Shown here: positions 7,973 to 17,002 of the stretch, one piece after another
How positions within the stretch are numbered: position 1 is the first letter of the stretch
How the letters are laid out: the number at the start of each line of letters is the position of its first letter
Assembly (NCBI GenBank): GCA_964517135.1
Contig: CAZFBA010000003.1
Coordinates: forward strand, 124,001-188,000
Source: CAZFBA01 sp964517135
GTDB taxonomy: Bacteria; Cyanobacteriota; Vampirovibrionia; JBFMGH01
Reading direction: 5' to 3'
Length of the DNA stretch: 64,000 nt
Program-made: the position numbers and the translations under genes
The notes under the pieces: generated by a model
The model's input: only the letters and a program-made list of their open reading frames with translations
Database searches by the model: none
Told to the model about the DNA's origin: nothing

Positions 7973-8194
7973 ATGGTAGATAGTGGTCGATTCCAGGAAA
8001 TATGGGATCTCGAAGCTAAAGTCAAAGAAATGGAACACGAACTAATTAAAAAAGCCAGCGAATGGAAACTCAAAATAGCCCTGGGGCAACTGGAACCAAC
8101 CGGAGAAAATCTGGTAATGTGCGATGGAGGCTGCATAGCCGTAAGCCCTGCACCACCATGTTCTGGCTGCTGCATCAAAAGCAGCCCAGCTTAA
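7973..8194 (+). CDS. Putative RiPP precursor peptide with Cys-rich core, 73 aa
   Basis: A strong AAAGGAG ribosome binding site lies 10 bases before the ATG. Residues 1-46 look like a leader: charged, amphipathic helix, no signal peptide. Residues 49-73 are a short Gly/Pro/Ser/Cys-rich tail with five Cys at 50, 54, 63, 66 and 67 in the pattern C-x3-C-x8-C-x2-CC; the leader has none. The next gene, 65 bases downstream on the same strand, encodes a radical SAM/SPASM protein with a PqqD-like N-terminus, the usual maturase of thioether or other radical-modified peptides. I infer a ribosomally made, post-translationally modified peptide. The core does not match a class I can name (six-Cys SCIFF, subtilosin, PQQ and mycofactocin precursors all differ). 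A small metal-binding protein is the alternative. Confidence 0.7.
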   Translation: MVDSGRFQEIWDLEAKVKEMEHELIKKASEWKLKIALGQLEPTGENLVMCDGGCIAVSPAPPCSGCCIKSSPA

Positions 8195-8259
8195 AATCAC
8201 TGTCATAGATCGTTTTCTGCACCTCACCATGGTTAAGCGATAAACATAGATTGTTAAAG

Positions 8260-9645
8260 ATGAATATTGAAGACAAACACTTACAGTATCCCGTGCTTTC
8301 TGAGGATGCGAGACTTATTAAAATGAGAGACTGCTGCGCTCTCATAGATAGAATATATGGATCTTATATATTATTAGAGCCTTATGCCGCTGCAATAATT
8401 GCTATGTGTAATGGGGCAGTTAGTTTAGAAAGAATTATCTCTATATCATCTAAAATCCTGCCGCTATCTAAGGATGAAGCTAGAGAAAAAACTCTTAAAA
8501 CACTGAATAAAGCACGTGAATACATCTACTGGATCAATATCCACCAGGCACTCTTCTGGCCTTATAATCCATCAGATTTCCTGTATGAAACCGTTAAGAG
8601 ACAAAATGATATTCTTATACCCCTTGAAAAACCACTTCAAATGACACTGGTCTTAACTAATGAGTGCAATTATGAGTGTATTTACTGCTTTAGATCAGCT
8701 AAAAACAAATGGAAAAATGAACTCACTAAAGATGAATTATTTAATCTTATCGACCAGGCCGCCCAGCAGGATGTTAAATATTGCTCCTTAACAGGCGGCG
8801 AACCATCACTGCATCCAAATTTTGAAAACGTAGTCATAAAACTACTTGAAAATGATATCTATCCATATATTAGCACCAATGGCTCAAATATATCTAAACA
8901 AACACTTCAAAATTTAAAAAATGCAGGCCTTAAAACCATACAGTTTAGCATGGATGCCGCTGACCCCGAAGTTTTTGATATAATGGTGGGCGCAAAAGGC
9001 TATTATGACAGGCTGCTTACAGCAATAAAACATGCAAAAGAAACAGGCCTGATCGTAAGAATAAAAGGCGTTTTGACTGAAATAAATGCCCCTTATCTCG
9101 AAAAATTATTTCTAACCTGCGCACAGCTAAAGGTAGACTACCTGTTCCTGGAACAATTCAGCCCGGGGCTTGACGGCAGAGGTAATTATAACCTGAACCT
9201 GAAACCTGAAACAGCAAAAAAAATATCTGCCATTACTAATGAAGCAATGAAAAAATATTCTCAAACTACTACTATTATGCCGTTCAGCCCACAAAGCAAA
9301 TGGAAAAACCCCACCGATATTATTTATTGCGGGGGTATGTATACATCTTTTATCGTGCAGTCAGACGGAACAATAGGTGTCTGTGAGCAGGCAAACCATC
9401 CTGAACTGAACTTTGGCAATATTAGAGAGAAGAAACTTCAGGAAATATGGTCATCCAGAGAGGTCATAGCATTCTTGAACCCTGACAAAACATCTGTTAA
9501 AGAACCCTGTAAAAGCTGTGAAGACTTTGATAAATGTCGATCAGGCTGTTTTAATTTCTCTCTTCAATACTCTGAAAACCTTTTTGATCCTGATCCACGC
9601 TGCTGGAAGGTTAACCTTGGGGCAAAAGACCCGTTAAGGCTATAA
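8260..9645 (+). CDS. Radical SAM/SPASM peptide maturase with PqqD-like N-terminal domain
   Basis: About 461 residues. Domain order: a roughly 90-residue N-terminal region resembling the PqqD/RiPP recognition element (winged-helix, hydrophobic strand then helix); a radical SAM core with Cys-x3-Cys-x2-Cys in ECNYECIYC near residue 140 and a GGEP motif; and a C-terminal SPASM region with Cys-rich segments (an isolated IIYCGG, a GVCEQ, then CKSCEDFDKCRSGC and a last Cys near DPRCW) able to hold two further 4Fe-4S clusters. Family members install carbon-sulfur or carbon-carbon crosslinks in precursor peptides. It follows the Cys-rich peptide gene, its probable substrate. An in-frame TTG at 8251 could also start it; neither start has a good ribosome binding site, so coupling to the upstream gene is possible. 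No peptidase or transporter follows on this strand. Confidence 0.88.
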   Translation: MNIEDKHLQYPVLSEDARLIKMRDCCALIDRIYGSYILLEPYAAAIIAMCNGAVSLERIISISSKILPLSKDEAREKTLKTLNKAREYIYWINIHQALFWPYNPSDFLYETVKRQNDILIPLEKPLQMTLVLTNECNYECIYCFRSAKNKWKNELTKDELFNLIDQAAQQDVKYCSLTGGEPSLHPNFENVVIKLLENDIYPYISTNGSNISKQTLQNLKNAGLKTIQFSMDAADPEVFDIMVGAKGYYDRLLTAIKHAKETGLIVRIKGVLTEINAPYLEKLFLTCAQLKVDYLFLEQFSPGLDGRGNYNLNLKPETAKKISAITNEAMKKYSQTTTIMPFSPQSKWKNPTDIIYCGGMYTSFIVQSDGTIGVCEQANHPELNFGNIREKKLQEIWSSREVIAFLNPDKTSVKEPCKSCEDFDKCRSGCFNFSLQYSENLFDPDPRCWKVNLGAKDPLRL

Positions 9646-9712
9646 AATACACAGCATTTTATTTTATAAGTGCTTGAAAATAAATGTTTTAAGCTTTGTA
9701 GTAATCCTTTGC

Positions 9713-10156
9713 TTAAGAATCACGCTTTGAATAAAACCCAAAATATTTCTTTTTCTTCTCTTCAAGGGATTTTTGTGATTCTTCTTTATGCTTCTCTACA
9801 TCTGAAAGAGGGGTGCGCTCTTCAATGTCTTCAAAAGGCTTGCACTTAAGTTTTTTTTGACAGCGTGAGCAAACGTGTTTCTTCGTTTTAATTGGTATAT
9901 CTGCATTACATATCTCACAGTTAGTCCATATGCGCTGAAAACAATGTATTCGCCCTTCATCCAGATAAATATAAAAGTCTTCCAACTCTATACCAGTTTC
10001 ATCTTTCAGATTAGCCAGCAGTGGTTTTTTTTGAGAAAGTATCCAGTCGTTAATAGCCTGAATATCTGCTGCACGGGCCTTTGCGCAATCCGGGCAATAG
10101 TCATCATAATACTTCTGAAATATTCTGTTGCACTTTGCACAATTTGATACAGGCAT
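9713..10156 (-). CDS. Zinc-ribbon protein, YvyF/flagellar-operon-like
   Basis: 147 residues. The N-terminal Cys-x2-Cys plus Cys-x2-Cys (CAKC and CPDC, within residues 6-25) forms a zinc ribbon. It is followed by a MerR-like helix-turn-helix stretch ending in a 'YLDEGRI'-type segment. A second pair (CEIC and CSRC) lies around residues 80-100, and the tail is a charged Lys/Glu region. The first 70 residues resemble the flagellar-operon protein YvyF (TIGR03826) as I remember it. No flagellar gene is nearby. GAGGATC lies a few bases before the ATG. It is convergent with the radical SAM gene, with 67 bases between the stops. Confidence 0.65.
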   Translation of the reverse strand: MPVSNCAKCNRIFQKYYDDYCPDCAKARAADIQAINDWILSQKKPLLANLKDETGIELEDFYIYLDEGRIHCFQRIWTNCEICNADIPIKTKKHVCSRCQKKLKCKPFEDIEERTPLSDVEKHKEESQKSLEEKKKKYFGFYSKRDS

Positions 10157-10501
10157 TGATGATCCTCTTGAAATTGCTTTCTTTCATTATTATAGAGTAG
10201 CACAATTGAGAATATTCTGTAAGCAAGATAATCATTAATTAAGGGTAAAACAACGATAAAATCTTTTTGTAGATAAATATATTTATTATTATCAAGATCA
10301 GTGCGTAACTTAAAAAATTTCGATTTTCAAAACCCAGATCCCACCCACCCTAAAGGAAAGCATAAGGTTTCACTCCCAGGCTACGCCTGTTCTTTCAACC
10401 CATATTTTTACTTTTAAAATTTTTGAAAATCGAAACCAGAAAAAACTGCCATTCAGGTTATGCATCCGTCTTTTATATATGTTAAATGCCAGCATCACAG
10501 T
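10157..10501. other. Gene-free interval holding repeat B copies
   Basis: About 345 bases between two minus-strand genes. It holds repeat B (10296-10335) and an inverted partial partner (10413-10437), so a roughly 140-bp segment is flanked by inverted TTTCGATTTTCAAA sequences. The segment between has a C-rich patch (CCCACCCACCC) and no credible reading frame. Confidence 0.5.
10296..10335 (+). repeat. Dispersed repeat family B, copy 1
   Basis: A 40-bp element reading GATCAGTGCGTAACTTAA, then an A/T run, then CGATTTTCAAAACCC. It matches 39769-39809 directly and 45496-45537 in inverted orientation. A short inverted fragment lies at 10413-10437. Confidence 0.7.
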
Positions 10502-11974
10502 TTAATATGTAATATCGAAGGGTTCCCAGCCCCCACCGAGAGCCTTATAGAGTTTTAAGGCATGGATTGATGTTTGAAGGCGACTGTTTATCAATTCATC
10601 CTGTTTGAATAGAGTTGCCTGCCTGGCTTCTAAAACTTGAAGGTAGTTGCTCAGGCCAATTTTGTAAGATTCTTCAGTCATATGACATGCCTTTTGAGTA
10701 GATATAGCAGATATCTCAAGATCCAACTGGTTCTTTTTAGCATTTTCCAGCATACTAATAGCTGTTTCAGCTTCCTGAAGTGCTTCAAGAACTGTTTGTC
10801 TTAGATTAGCACTTTCACTGAAAAGCCTTGCCTGAGAGGCCTGAACCTTCGCTTTAAGAGTTTTTCTTTCAAATATTCGCCAGTTAATAAAAGGCATTAC
10901 TGACCATTTGCGGCTTGAAATTTTGAATATATCTTCTATTTTAAGACTCTCGAATCCAAAACCGCCTCTGACACCTATGACAGGATACAACTCAGCCCTG
11001 GCTGCACCAGCCTCAGCAATAACAGCATTAACACGACTGACAGCCTGTCTGATATCAGGGCGTCTTTCAATAAGCTTTTCAGGTAGTCCAGCCTCCAGCA
11101 GCGAAGGCGGCACCGGAAGAGGTTTTAATTCTGATAGTTGTTCATTAAGCGCATCAGGAGTTCTGCCAGTCAGTATGGCAATTTGATGTGCAGACGCCTG
11201 AATTTGAGCTTTCAGTAAAGGTTTTTGAGCCTGAAGAGTTTCCAGCCGAGTGCTTGCCTGAACTATTTCAAGCTTTGTACCAAGTCCTATATCAAGTTTT
11301 AGCTGCAAAAGCCTGATCTGTTCTTCTTGCAGAGCCAGCGTTTCATTGAGATTAACAAGTTGTTGCTGGGTTCCTCTCAGTTCAAAATAGTTTCTTGCAA
11401 CCTCAGATATAATGGAAATTATTATTGCCCGCCTGATTTCTTCAAATTCTTTAATTCTTTCCGAAGCCTGCTGTATAGCCCAGCGATCCCTGCCAAAGAA
11501 ATCGATCTCCCAGGAAGCATCAAAGCCTGTATCCCATATGTTTGTTGGGTTGTCAATGTTGAATATACGTCGATCGGGTGGCATCTTAGATATCTGGCCT
11601 ACAGGGTTGGCACCTCTTTCGCTAAACCGTGTATTGGTCATTCGCATATAGGTGTCAATTCTAGGATACAGATTACCTTTAAGCCCGCCTCTCAATGCTC
11701 TAGCTTCGTTAATCCTGCCCAGAGCTGCCTGTAAGTTGTAGTTATGATTGACAGCATCTTCAATATACATTGTCAATAGCTCATCATTGAAGTTTTGCCA
11801 CCACGATACCACCGGATCATCAATAGAGATAAATGATACACCAGCACTCCATTCAGAAGGTGTTTCAACCAGAGGCATTTCAGCATTCGGGCTTATTTTC
11901 GGAAATCCTGCTGCATATACATTGATACCCAAGATACCTGTTATTAAAAGAAAAACAAAACTAAATTTTCTCAT
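10502..11974 (-). CDS. TolC/NodT-family outer-membrane efflux protein
   Basis: 490 residues. An N-terminal signal peptide ends near VYAAGF with no lipobox Cys, so this member is not a lipoprotein. Two outer-membrane-efflux repeats follow, with long heptad-rich helices and the conserved 'RPDIR' segment (about residue 300). It should form the trimeric outer-membrane duct for the ABC exporter encoded upstream. It is the last of six genes; its AAGGAGG ribosome binding site lies inside the preceding permease gene, and its ATG overlaps that gene's TAA, so translation is probably coupled. Confidence 0.93.
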   Translation of the reverse strand: MRKFSFVFLLITGILGINVYAAGFPKISPNAEMPLVETPSEWSAGVSFISIDDPVVSWWQNFNDELLTMYIEDAVNHNYNLQAALGRINEARALRGGLKGNLYPRIDTYMRMTNTRFSERGANPVGQISKMPPDRRIFNIDNPTNIWDTGFDASWEIDFFGRDRWAIQQASERIKEFEEIRRAIIISIISEVARNYFELRGTQQQLVNLNETLALQEEQIRLLQLKLDIGLGTKLEIVQASTRLETLQAQKPLLKAQIQASAHQIAILTGRTPDALNEQLSELKPLPVPPSLLEAGLPEKLIERRPDIRQAVSRVNAVIAEAGAARAELYPVIGVRGGFGFESLKIEDIFKISSRKWSVMPFINWRIFERKTLKAKVQASQARLFSESANLRQTVLEALQEAETAISMLENAKKNQLDLEISAISTQKACHMTEESYKIGLSNYLQVLEARQATLFKQDELINSRLQTSIHALKLYKALGGGWEPFDITY

Positions 11975-13083
11975 TATTCAAGCCTCCTTCTGAAAAACCA
12001 GGCAGACCCTGCCATCAAAAATAGTGATATCAATATCAAAGGTATAAGATTCTCTAAAACTACTGCCACCGGTAAGTCTTTCAAGAACAGGCCCCTTGCA
12101 ATGACCAGAAAATAGCGCAATGGATTAATAATTGTAAGATCCTGAAGCCACTGCGGCATATTCTCAACTGGTGACGCAAAGCCTGATAGCAAGATTGCAG
12201 GGGCAGAAAAAACAAATGCACCAAGCACTGCCTGCTGCTGTGTTCTTGATATAGATGATATAAACAGGCCAAATGCTATTACTGAAATCAGATATATAAA
12301 CAAACTCAAATACAACAGCATAAGTGACCCGGTAAAAGGTATTTTAAATAAGTATATTGCAACAACTATCATCAGGGTTCCTTCTGCAAGACCTATAATT
12401 AGACCAGGAACAGTTTTCCCAATTACTATTTCAAAAGGGCTCAAAGGAGATACAAGAAGCTGATCAAAAGTTCCCAACTCTCTTTCACGGGCTACAGACA
12501 GCCCGGTAACAATCAAACCAACTATTAAAGTAAGTATTCCAAGCAACCCCGGCACCGTAAACCACATATATATTAGGTTAGGGTTAAACCAGTGCCTTGA
12601 TATTACTACTGCATCCTGTACAGGCATTCTATTATTTATGTTCAGGCTCCTATTATAATTATTAACAATATTTAAGATATATCCCTGAACTATTTGAGAG
12701 GCATTAGAACGTCTGCCATCCAGAATAAGCTGAACAGGGGCGATTTTTTTATCTATAAGATTCTTTGAAAAGTCCTGTTTTATAGTGAGTACGACTAATG
12801 CTTTGCGGTTATCAATTATTTTGTTGACTTCTTCAGGACTGCTTAAATAATAAATCTTCTGAAAGGTATGTGAGGCTTTAATTTTTTCTATTAGATCTGT
12901 TGAAATAAGACCTCTATCTTGATTAAGAATGCCAATAGCAACATTGTTTACATCAAGAGTAGCTGCAAAAGAAAAGACGATAAGCTGTATTATAGGTGGA
13001 GCTATCAGTACAACCCGGCTCTTTTTGTCCCTCCAGACAGCTAGAAGCTCTTTTATTATTAGTGATATTATCCTCTGTAACAT
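11974..13083 (-). CDS. ABC-2 type permease, YbhR-like
   Basis: 369 residues with one N-terminal membrane helix, a large extracytoplasmic domain (about 45-175) and five C-terminal membrane helices, the usual ABC-2 exporter-permease topology. The 'VARERELGTFDQLLVSPLSPFEIVIGK' block typical of YbhR/YbhS sits near residue 200. It pairs with the upstream permease to form the channel. Its ATG shares an A with the TAA of the preceding gene, which points to translational coupling. Confidence 0.9.
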   Translation of the reverse strand: MLQRIISLIIKELLAVWRDKKSRVVLIAPPIIQLIVFSFAATLDVNNVAIGILNQDRGLISTDLIEKIKASHTFQKIYYLSSPEEVNKIIDNRKALVVLTIKQDFSKNLIDKKIAPVQLILDGRRSNASQIVQGYILNIVNNYNRSLNINNRMPVQDAVVISRHWFNPNLIYMWFTVPGLLGILTLIVGLIVTGLSVARERELGTFDQLLVSPLSPFEIVIGKTVPGLIIGLAEGTLMIVVAIYLFKIPFTGSLMLLYLSLFIYLISVIAFGLFISSISRTQQQAVLGAFVFSAPAILLSGFASPVENMPQWLQDLTIINPLRYFLVIARGLFLKDLPVAVVLENLIPLILISLFLMAGSAWFFRRRLE

Positions 13084-14225
13084 TAATCAAGCCTCTTGAC
13101 AGTCTTTTTTGCTGTTATAACAAATAATATTAACCCTATAATAAGCATATAAGCAGTGTTTATTAGTATCAGATTATAAATATTACCTGCAAGAAAAAGT
13201 GTTTGAAGATTAGAGACAAAATATTTAGCCGGTATAATCACTGTTAAAAGCTGAATAGGCCCTGGCATACTTGAAATTTCAAAAATAAAGCCTGAAAGCA
13301 GAAATGAGGGCAAAAAAGCCGTAACCAGAGAAGCCTGAGCAGCGACAAACTGATTTCTGGAAAGGGTAGAAATGATTAACCCGTGACCCAGTGAGGCAAA
13401 TAAAAAAGCAGAAGATGTTATCAATAAAAGAGTTAAAGACCCTCTAAAGGGTAAATCATAAAGTATTAGAGCAATAATAAATGACATCAATAAAGATATA
13501 ATACTTAAAACAAAGTATGGAAATAGTTTACCGATCAAGATTTCTATAATAGTAATGGGTGTAGACATTAGAGCTTCCATGGTTCCTCTTTCCCATTCTC
13601 TTGCAACAACCAGGGAAGTTAATAATGTCCCTGTAAGAGCCATTATAATAGCCAGAGTACCAGGTACTAGAAAATTACGGCTTCTGAGTTCAGGGTTAAA
13701 CCATACACGTGGAATAACAGTAACCATAGAAGTGGTGTTAGAATTGGATGATTCAATTTTTTCCTGATTGAGCCAGTTTAAAAGAACACCATTAGCATAA
13801 TTCTTCACAAAACTAGCTGTATTGGGCTCACTACCATCTGTAATAACCTGAATGGATAAAGTTTTAGAGTGATCAAGGCGTTTCTTGCTGAAATCCTGCG
13901 GAATAACTATAATGCCTTTAATATAGCCTGCTACCAGGTCATCTTTAAACGATTCACGATCATAAGCAACTTTTACATCAAAATAACGTGAATTAGTAAA
14001 AGATCCGAGAAGGTTTCTGGCATCAGGGCTACTGTCTTCCATTACTACACCAACTTTAACATTAGTAAGATCAAGTGATACACCATACCCGTAAAGTATT
14101 AACAGTATTAATGGAAGTATAAATGCTATAAGAATGCTGCTGGGGTCTCTTATTATTTGCAAAGATTCTTTATAGATAAGGCTTTTAAGCCTCCTTAAAA
14201 CTTTAAACACCTCAGGCAGCCTCAC
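13083..14225 (-). CDS. ABC-2 type permease, YbhS-like
   Basis: 380 residues with the same topology as the neighbouring permease: one N-terminal helix, a large periplasmic loop and a C-terminal helix bundle with a 'VAREWERGTMEALMSTP' block near residue 210. It starts with GTG at 14225 inside the end of the ATPase gene (14-base overlap). The two permeases are clearly paralogous and probably form a heterodimer. Confidence 0.9.
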   Translation of the reverse strand: MRLPEVFKVLRRLKSLIYKESLQIIRDPSSILIAFILPLILLILYGYGVSLDLTNVKVGVVMEDSSPDARNLLGSFTNSRYFDVKVAYDRESFKDDLVAGYIKGIIVIPQDFSKKRLDHSKTLSIQVITDGSEPNTASFVKNYANGVLLNWLNQEKIESSNSNTTSMVTVIPRVWFNPELRSRNFLVPGTLAIIMALTGTLLTSLVVAREWERGTMEALMSTPITIIEILIGKLFPYFVLSIISLLMSFIIALILYDLPFRGSLTLLLITSSAFLFASLGHGLIISTLSRNQFVAAQASLVTAFLPSFLLSGFIFEISSMPGPIQLLTVIIPAKYFVSNLQTLFLAGNIYNLILINTAYMLIIGLILFVITAKKTVKRLD

Positions 14226-15951
14226 TTTCTACCCTGCGATCATACTGCCTGATCAGCTCAATAAAAGCATCTTCAAGATCAGGATCAGGCATTAAATCTG
14301 TCTTTACCTTTTCTTTTAGGCCATCCGGTGTGTCTATTGCAATAATTTGACCTCTATAAACAAGCCCTATTCTGTCACAGTTTTCTGCTTCATCCATAAA
14401 GTGAGTGGTAACCATTATTGTCACATCTTTTTGAACCATTCCATTAATGTGAGTCCAGAATTCTCTTCTTGTTATTGGGTCAACCCCTGATGTAGGCTCG
14501 TCCAGAAAGAGAATAGCAGGGTTATGCATAACTGAACAGACCAGTGATAATCGTTGTTTAAAACCAGGAGGCAATTCTATTGCTGATTTATCAGAATATT
14601 TCTCAAGGTCAAAAATTCCTTTCATCCTGTTTATTAAAGCTTTTTTCTTTTTACCTTTGAGTCCATATATACCGGCAAAAAAGTTCAGGTTCTGATCAAC
14701 GCTTAAAAGTTCATATAGGGAGAATTTCTGGGCCATATAACCTATTCTGGCCCTTGCTTCAGCCGGAGCTTTGATCAGGTCTTTACCTGCAATCTTTACT
14801 GAGCCGCCTGTAGGCTTTAGCAAACCGCACATCATTTTAAAAATAGTTGATTTGCCTGCACCATTAGGCCCGAGCAGTCCGAATATCTCACCTTTAGCAA
14901 CAGAAAAGCTGGCATCCTTTACAGCAGTGAACTCTCCAAATTTTCTGGTCAGGTTATTTGCTTCGATTACATTTTGATTATCCAGATCAATTTTTTCCAG
15001 TATTTGTGTAAGTTCAGAAGTTCCGCCGGGTCCACCGCCCAGTATATCTATAAAGGCATCTTCAAATCGGGGTTCAACAGTTTTTATCAGTATATTTTCA
15101 TCAATACCAAGGTCTTTATTTGCCGGGCAGGAGTTTTGATGTTTTGTGACAAGCCTGATATTTGACCCCTGAATAATTCCATCAATTACCATATCATTGT
15201 TTAAGGCATTCATAAGGATATTTCGGATATTTGTTCTGACATTTTGAACCTGAAAGACTCTTTTGGTTACACGGCTTTTTAAGTTTGCAGGTATTCCAGA
15301 GTATAATGCTTTCCCGTTATTGAGAAGAATTACTTCATCACATTTTTCAGCTTCATCAAGGTATGCAGTGCTCCATATTACAGCCATACCATCATCTACA
15401 AGTTCTTTAACCATTCTCCAGAGCTCTCTTCTGGATACAGGATCTACCCCTACGCCCGGTTCATCAAGAAGCAGCAGTTCTGGTTTTTTTACAAGAGAGC
15501 AAGCCAGCCCCAGCTTTTGCTTCATACCACCAGAGAGGTTGCCTGCAAGCCTTTTTTTAAAGTGTTTTAGATCTGTAAAATCTAAAAGTGTCTCAAACCG
15601 GTCTAAACGTTCTTTTCCTGTTACATCTCTGAGGTCAGCATAGAGGTTTAGATTTTCTATTACTGATAAATCTTCATAGAGGCCAAACTTTTGCGGCATG
15701 TAACTAATAAAATTTTGAATTTTATAAGGATTTTTAACAATATCAAATTCTTTTACCTTAACCCTACCTGATGAAGGCAGAAGCAGACCTGCAATTATTC
15801 TTATCAAGGTTGTTTTACCTGCACCATCTGGGCCCACAAGACCTGTTATTAGGCCGTTCATAATTTGTGCACTCAGGTTATCCAGTGCATAGTGCTCAGT
15901 CTGATCAAACGATTTAGAAAGATTATTTATCCTTACCAGTATTTGTTTCAT
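14212..15951 (-). CDS. Fused dual ATP-binding ABC protein, YbhF-like
   Basis: 579 residues carrying two nucleotide-binding domains in one chain. NBD1 has Walker A GPDGAGKT (40-47), signature LSGGMKQ and Walker B LLLLDEPGVGVDP. NBD2 has Walker A GPNGAGKST near residue 360, Walker B ILFLDEPTSGVDP and a degenerate signature 'LPPGFKQ' in place of LSGGQ; my recollection is that YbhF-type proteins share this. The insert between the domains is about 80 residues. It energises the two permeases encoded downstream. The gene overlaps the membrane-fusion gene by 29 bases. Confidence 0.93.
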   Translation of the reverse strand: MKQILVRINNLSKSFDQTEHYALDNLSAQIMNGLITGLVGPDGAGKTTLIRIIAGLLLPSSGRVKVKEFDIVKNPYKIQNFISYMPQKFGLYEDLSVIENLNLYADLRDVTGKERLDRFETLLDFTDLKHFKKRLAGNLSGGMKQKLGLACSLVKKPELLLLDEPGVGVDPVSRRELWRMVKELVDDGMAVIWSTAYLDEAEKCDEVILLNNGKALYSGIPANLKSRVTKRVFQVQNVRTNIRNILMNALNNDMVIDGIIQGSNIRLVTKHQNSCPANKDLGIDENILIKTVEPRFEDAFIDILGGGPGGTSELTQILEKIDLDNQNVIEANNLTRKFGEFTAVKDASFSVAKGEIFGLLGPNGAGKSTIFKMMCGLLKPTGGSVKIAGKDLIKAPAEARARIGYMAQKFSLYELLSVDQNLNFFAGIYGLKGKKKKALINRMKGIFDLEKYSDKSAIELPPGFKQRLSLVCSVMHNPAILFLDEPTSGVDPITRREFWTHINGMVQKDVTIMVTTHFMDEAENCDRIGLVYRGQIIAIDTPDGLKEKVKTDLMPDPDLEDAFIELIRQYDRRVESEAA

Positions 15952-17002
15952 TTTGATTACTTATCCTGTTTATTGAAGAAGTCTTTGAGGATGATATTTT
16001 GTCAGTTTCTTTTTGTTTATCAGGGTAAAGCCTGACAGTAACAGGCATTCCCTGCCTGAGCTGGTTTTCAGGATCCTGAACAATTACCCTGAGTCTATAG
16101 ACGAGGCTGGTTCTGAGTTCTTCTGTTTCTACTGATTTAGGTGTAAATTCAGCTTCAGGGGAAATAAACCCTATTTGGCCTTCATAGGTTTTATCTGGAT
16201 AACTGTCAGTGCTTATTTTTGCTTGCATACCCGGGTATATTTTCCCAAGGCGTGTTTCATCAATATATGATTTAACCCACTTAGGAGAGTTAATCGAAAG
16301 AGTATACACTGTTTCGCCGGGTTGTACCACTGCTCCGGGTTCTTTAACCCTAGTCAGTATTACAGAATCTGAGGGTACATCAAGCACAGTATATGAATAT
16401 TGTCTTTCTGTTTGATCCAGTGTGGCTCTGGCAGCTTCTACACTTGCTCTTGCTGCATCTATATCCTGTTTTCTCGGCCCGTTAATTGCTTCTTCGAGCT
16501 GATCATTAGCTAATTTAAGCCTTGCTTCTGCTTCTTTTATTTGCAACTCTGATGTTTCTTGCTGTTGTTTTGAGATAACACCAGCTTCAAACCCTCTGTT
16601 ATACTTATCTGAAATAGTTTTTAAATTTTCAAGATTGGCTTTAAGCTCTTCTACTCTTGCTTTAGCCTGTTTAATTCTTTCATAACGGGTACCGGCCAGC
16701 AATTCATTCAGGCGGGCCTGTTGAACCTTCAGAGAAGCTTTAGCCTGATTGACTTCATCCTGATATGGTTCTTTATCAAGCATTGCAATAACCTGTCCGG
16801 CTGAAACAGAGTCACCCTCTTCAGGAATCATTTTATCAATACGGCCATTAACTCTAAATGAAAGATCTACCTGTCTTATATCTACATTACCTGTTAGTTT
16901 AATTGTTTTATCATCTTTTTGTTCTGTTTTAAAGTAATGGAACCAGGCTATACCACTAATAACACCCAGTAATATGATAGTTATTATTAGTTTATGCTTC
17001 AT
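15923..17002 (-). CDS. Periplasmic adaptor (membrane-fusion) protein, YbhG/HlyD-like
   Basis: 359 residues: an N-terminal membrane anchor (6-22), a lipoyl-like half near 40-75, a long alpha-helical hairpin (about 80-200), the second lipoyl half, a beta-barrel, and a polar Ser/Lys/Asn tail. It bridges the ABC permease and the TolC-like duct. It overlaps the tetR gene by 11 bases and the ATPase gene by 29 bases, so the cluster is a single tight operon. Confidence 0.93.
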   Translation of the reverse strand: MKHKLIITIILLGVISGIAWFHYFKTEQKDDKTIKLTGNVDIRQVDLSFRVNGRIDKMIPEEGDSVSAGQVIAMLDKEPYQDEVNQAKASLKVQQARLNELLAGTRYERIKQAKARVEELKANLENLKTISDKYNRGFEAGVISKQQQETSELQIKEAEARLKLANDQLEEAINGPRKQDIDAARASVEAARATLDQTERQYSYTVLDVPSDSVILTRVKEPGAVVQPGETVYTLSINSPKWVKSYIDETRLGKIYPGMQAKISTDSYPDKTYEGQIGFISPEAEFTPKSVETEELRTSLVYRLRVIVQDPENQLRQGMPVTVRLYPDKQKETDKISSSKTSSINRISNQNETNTGKDK

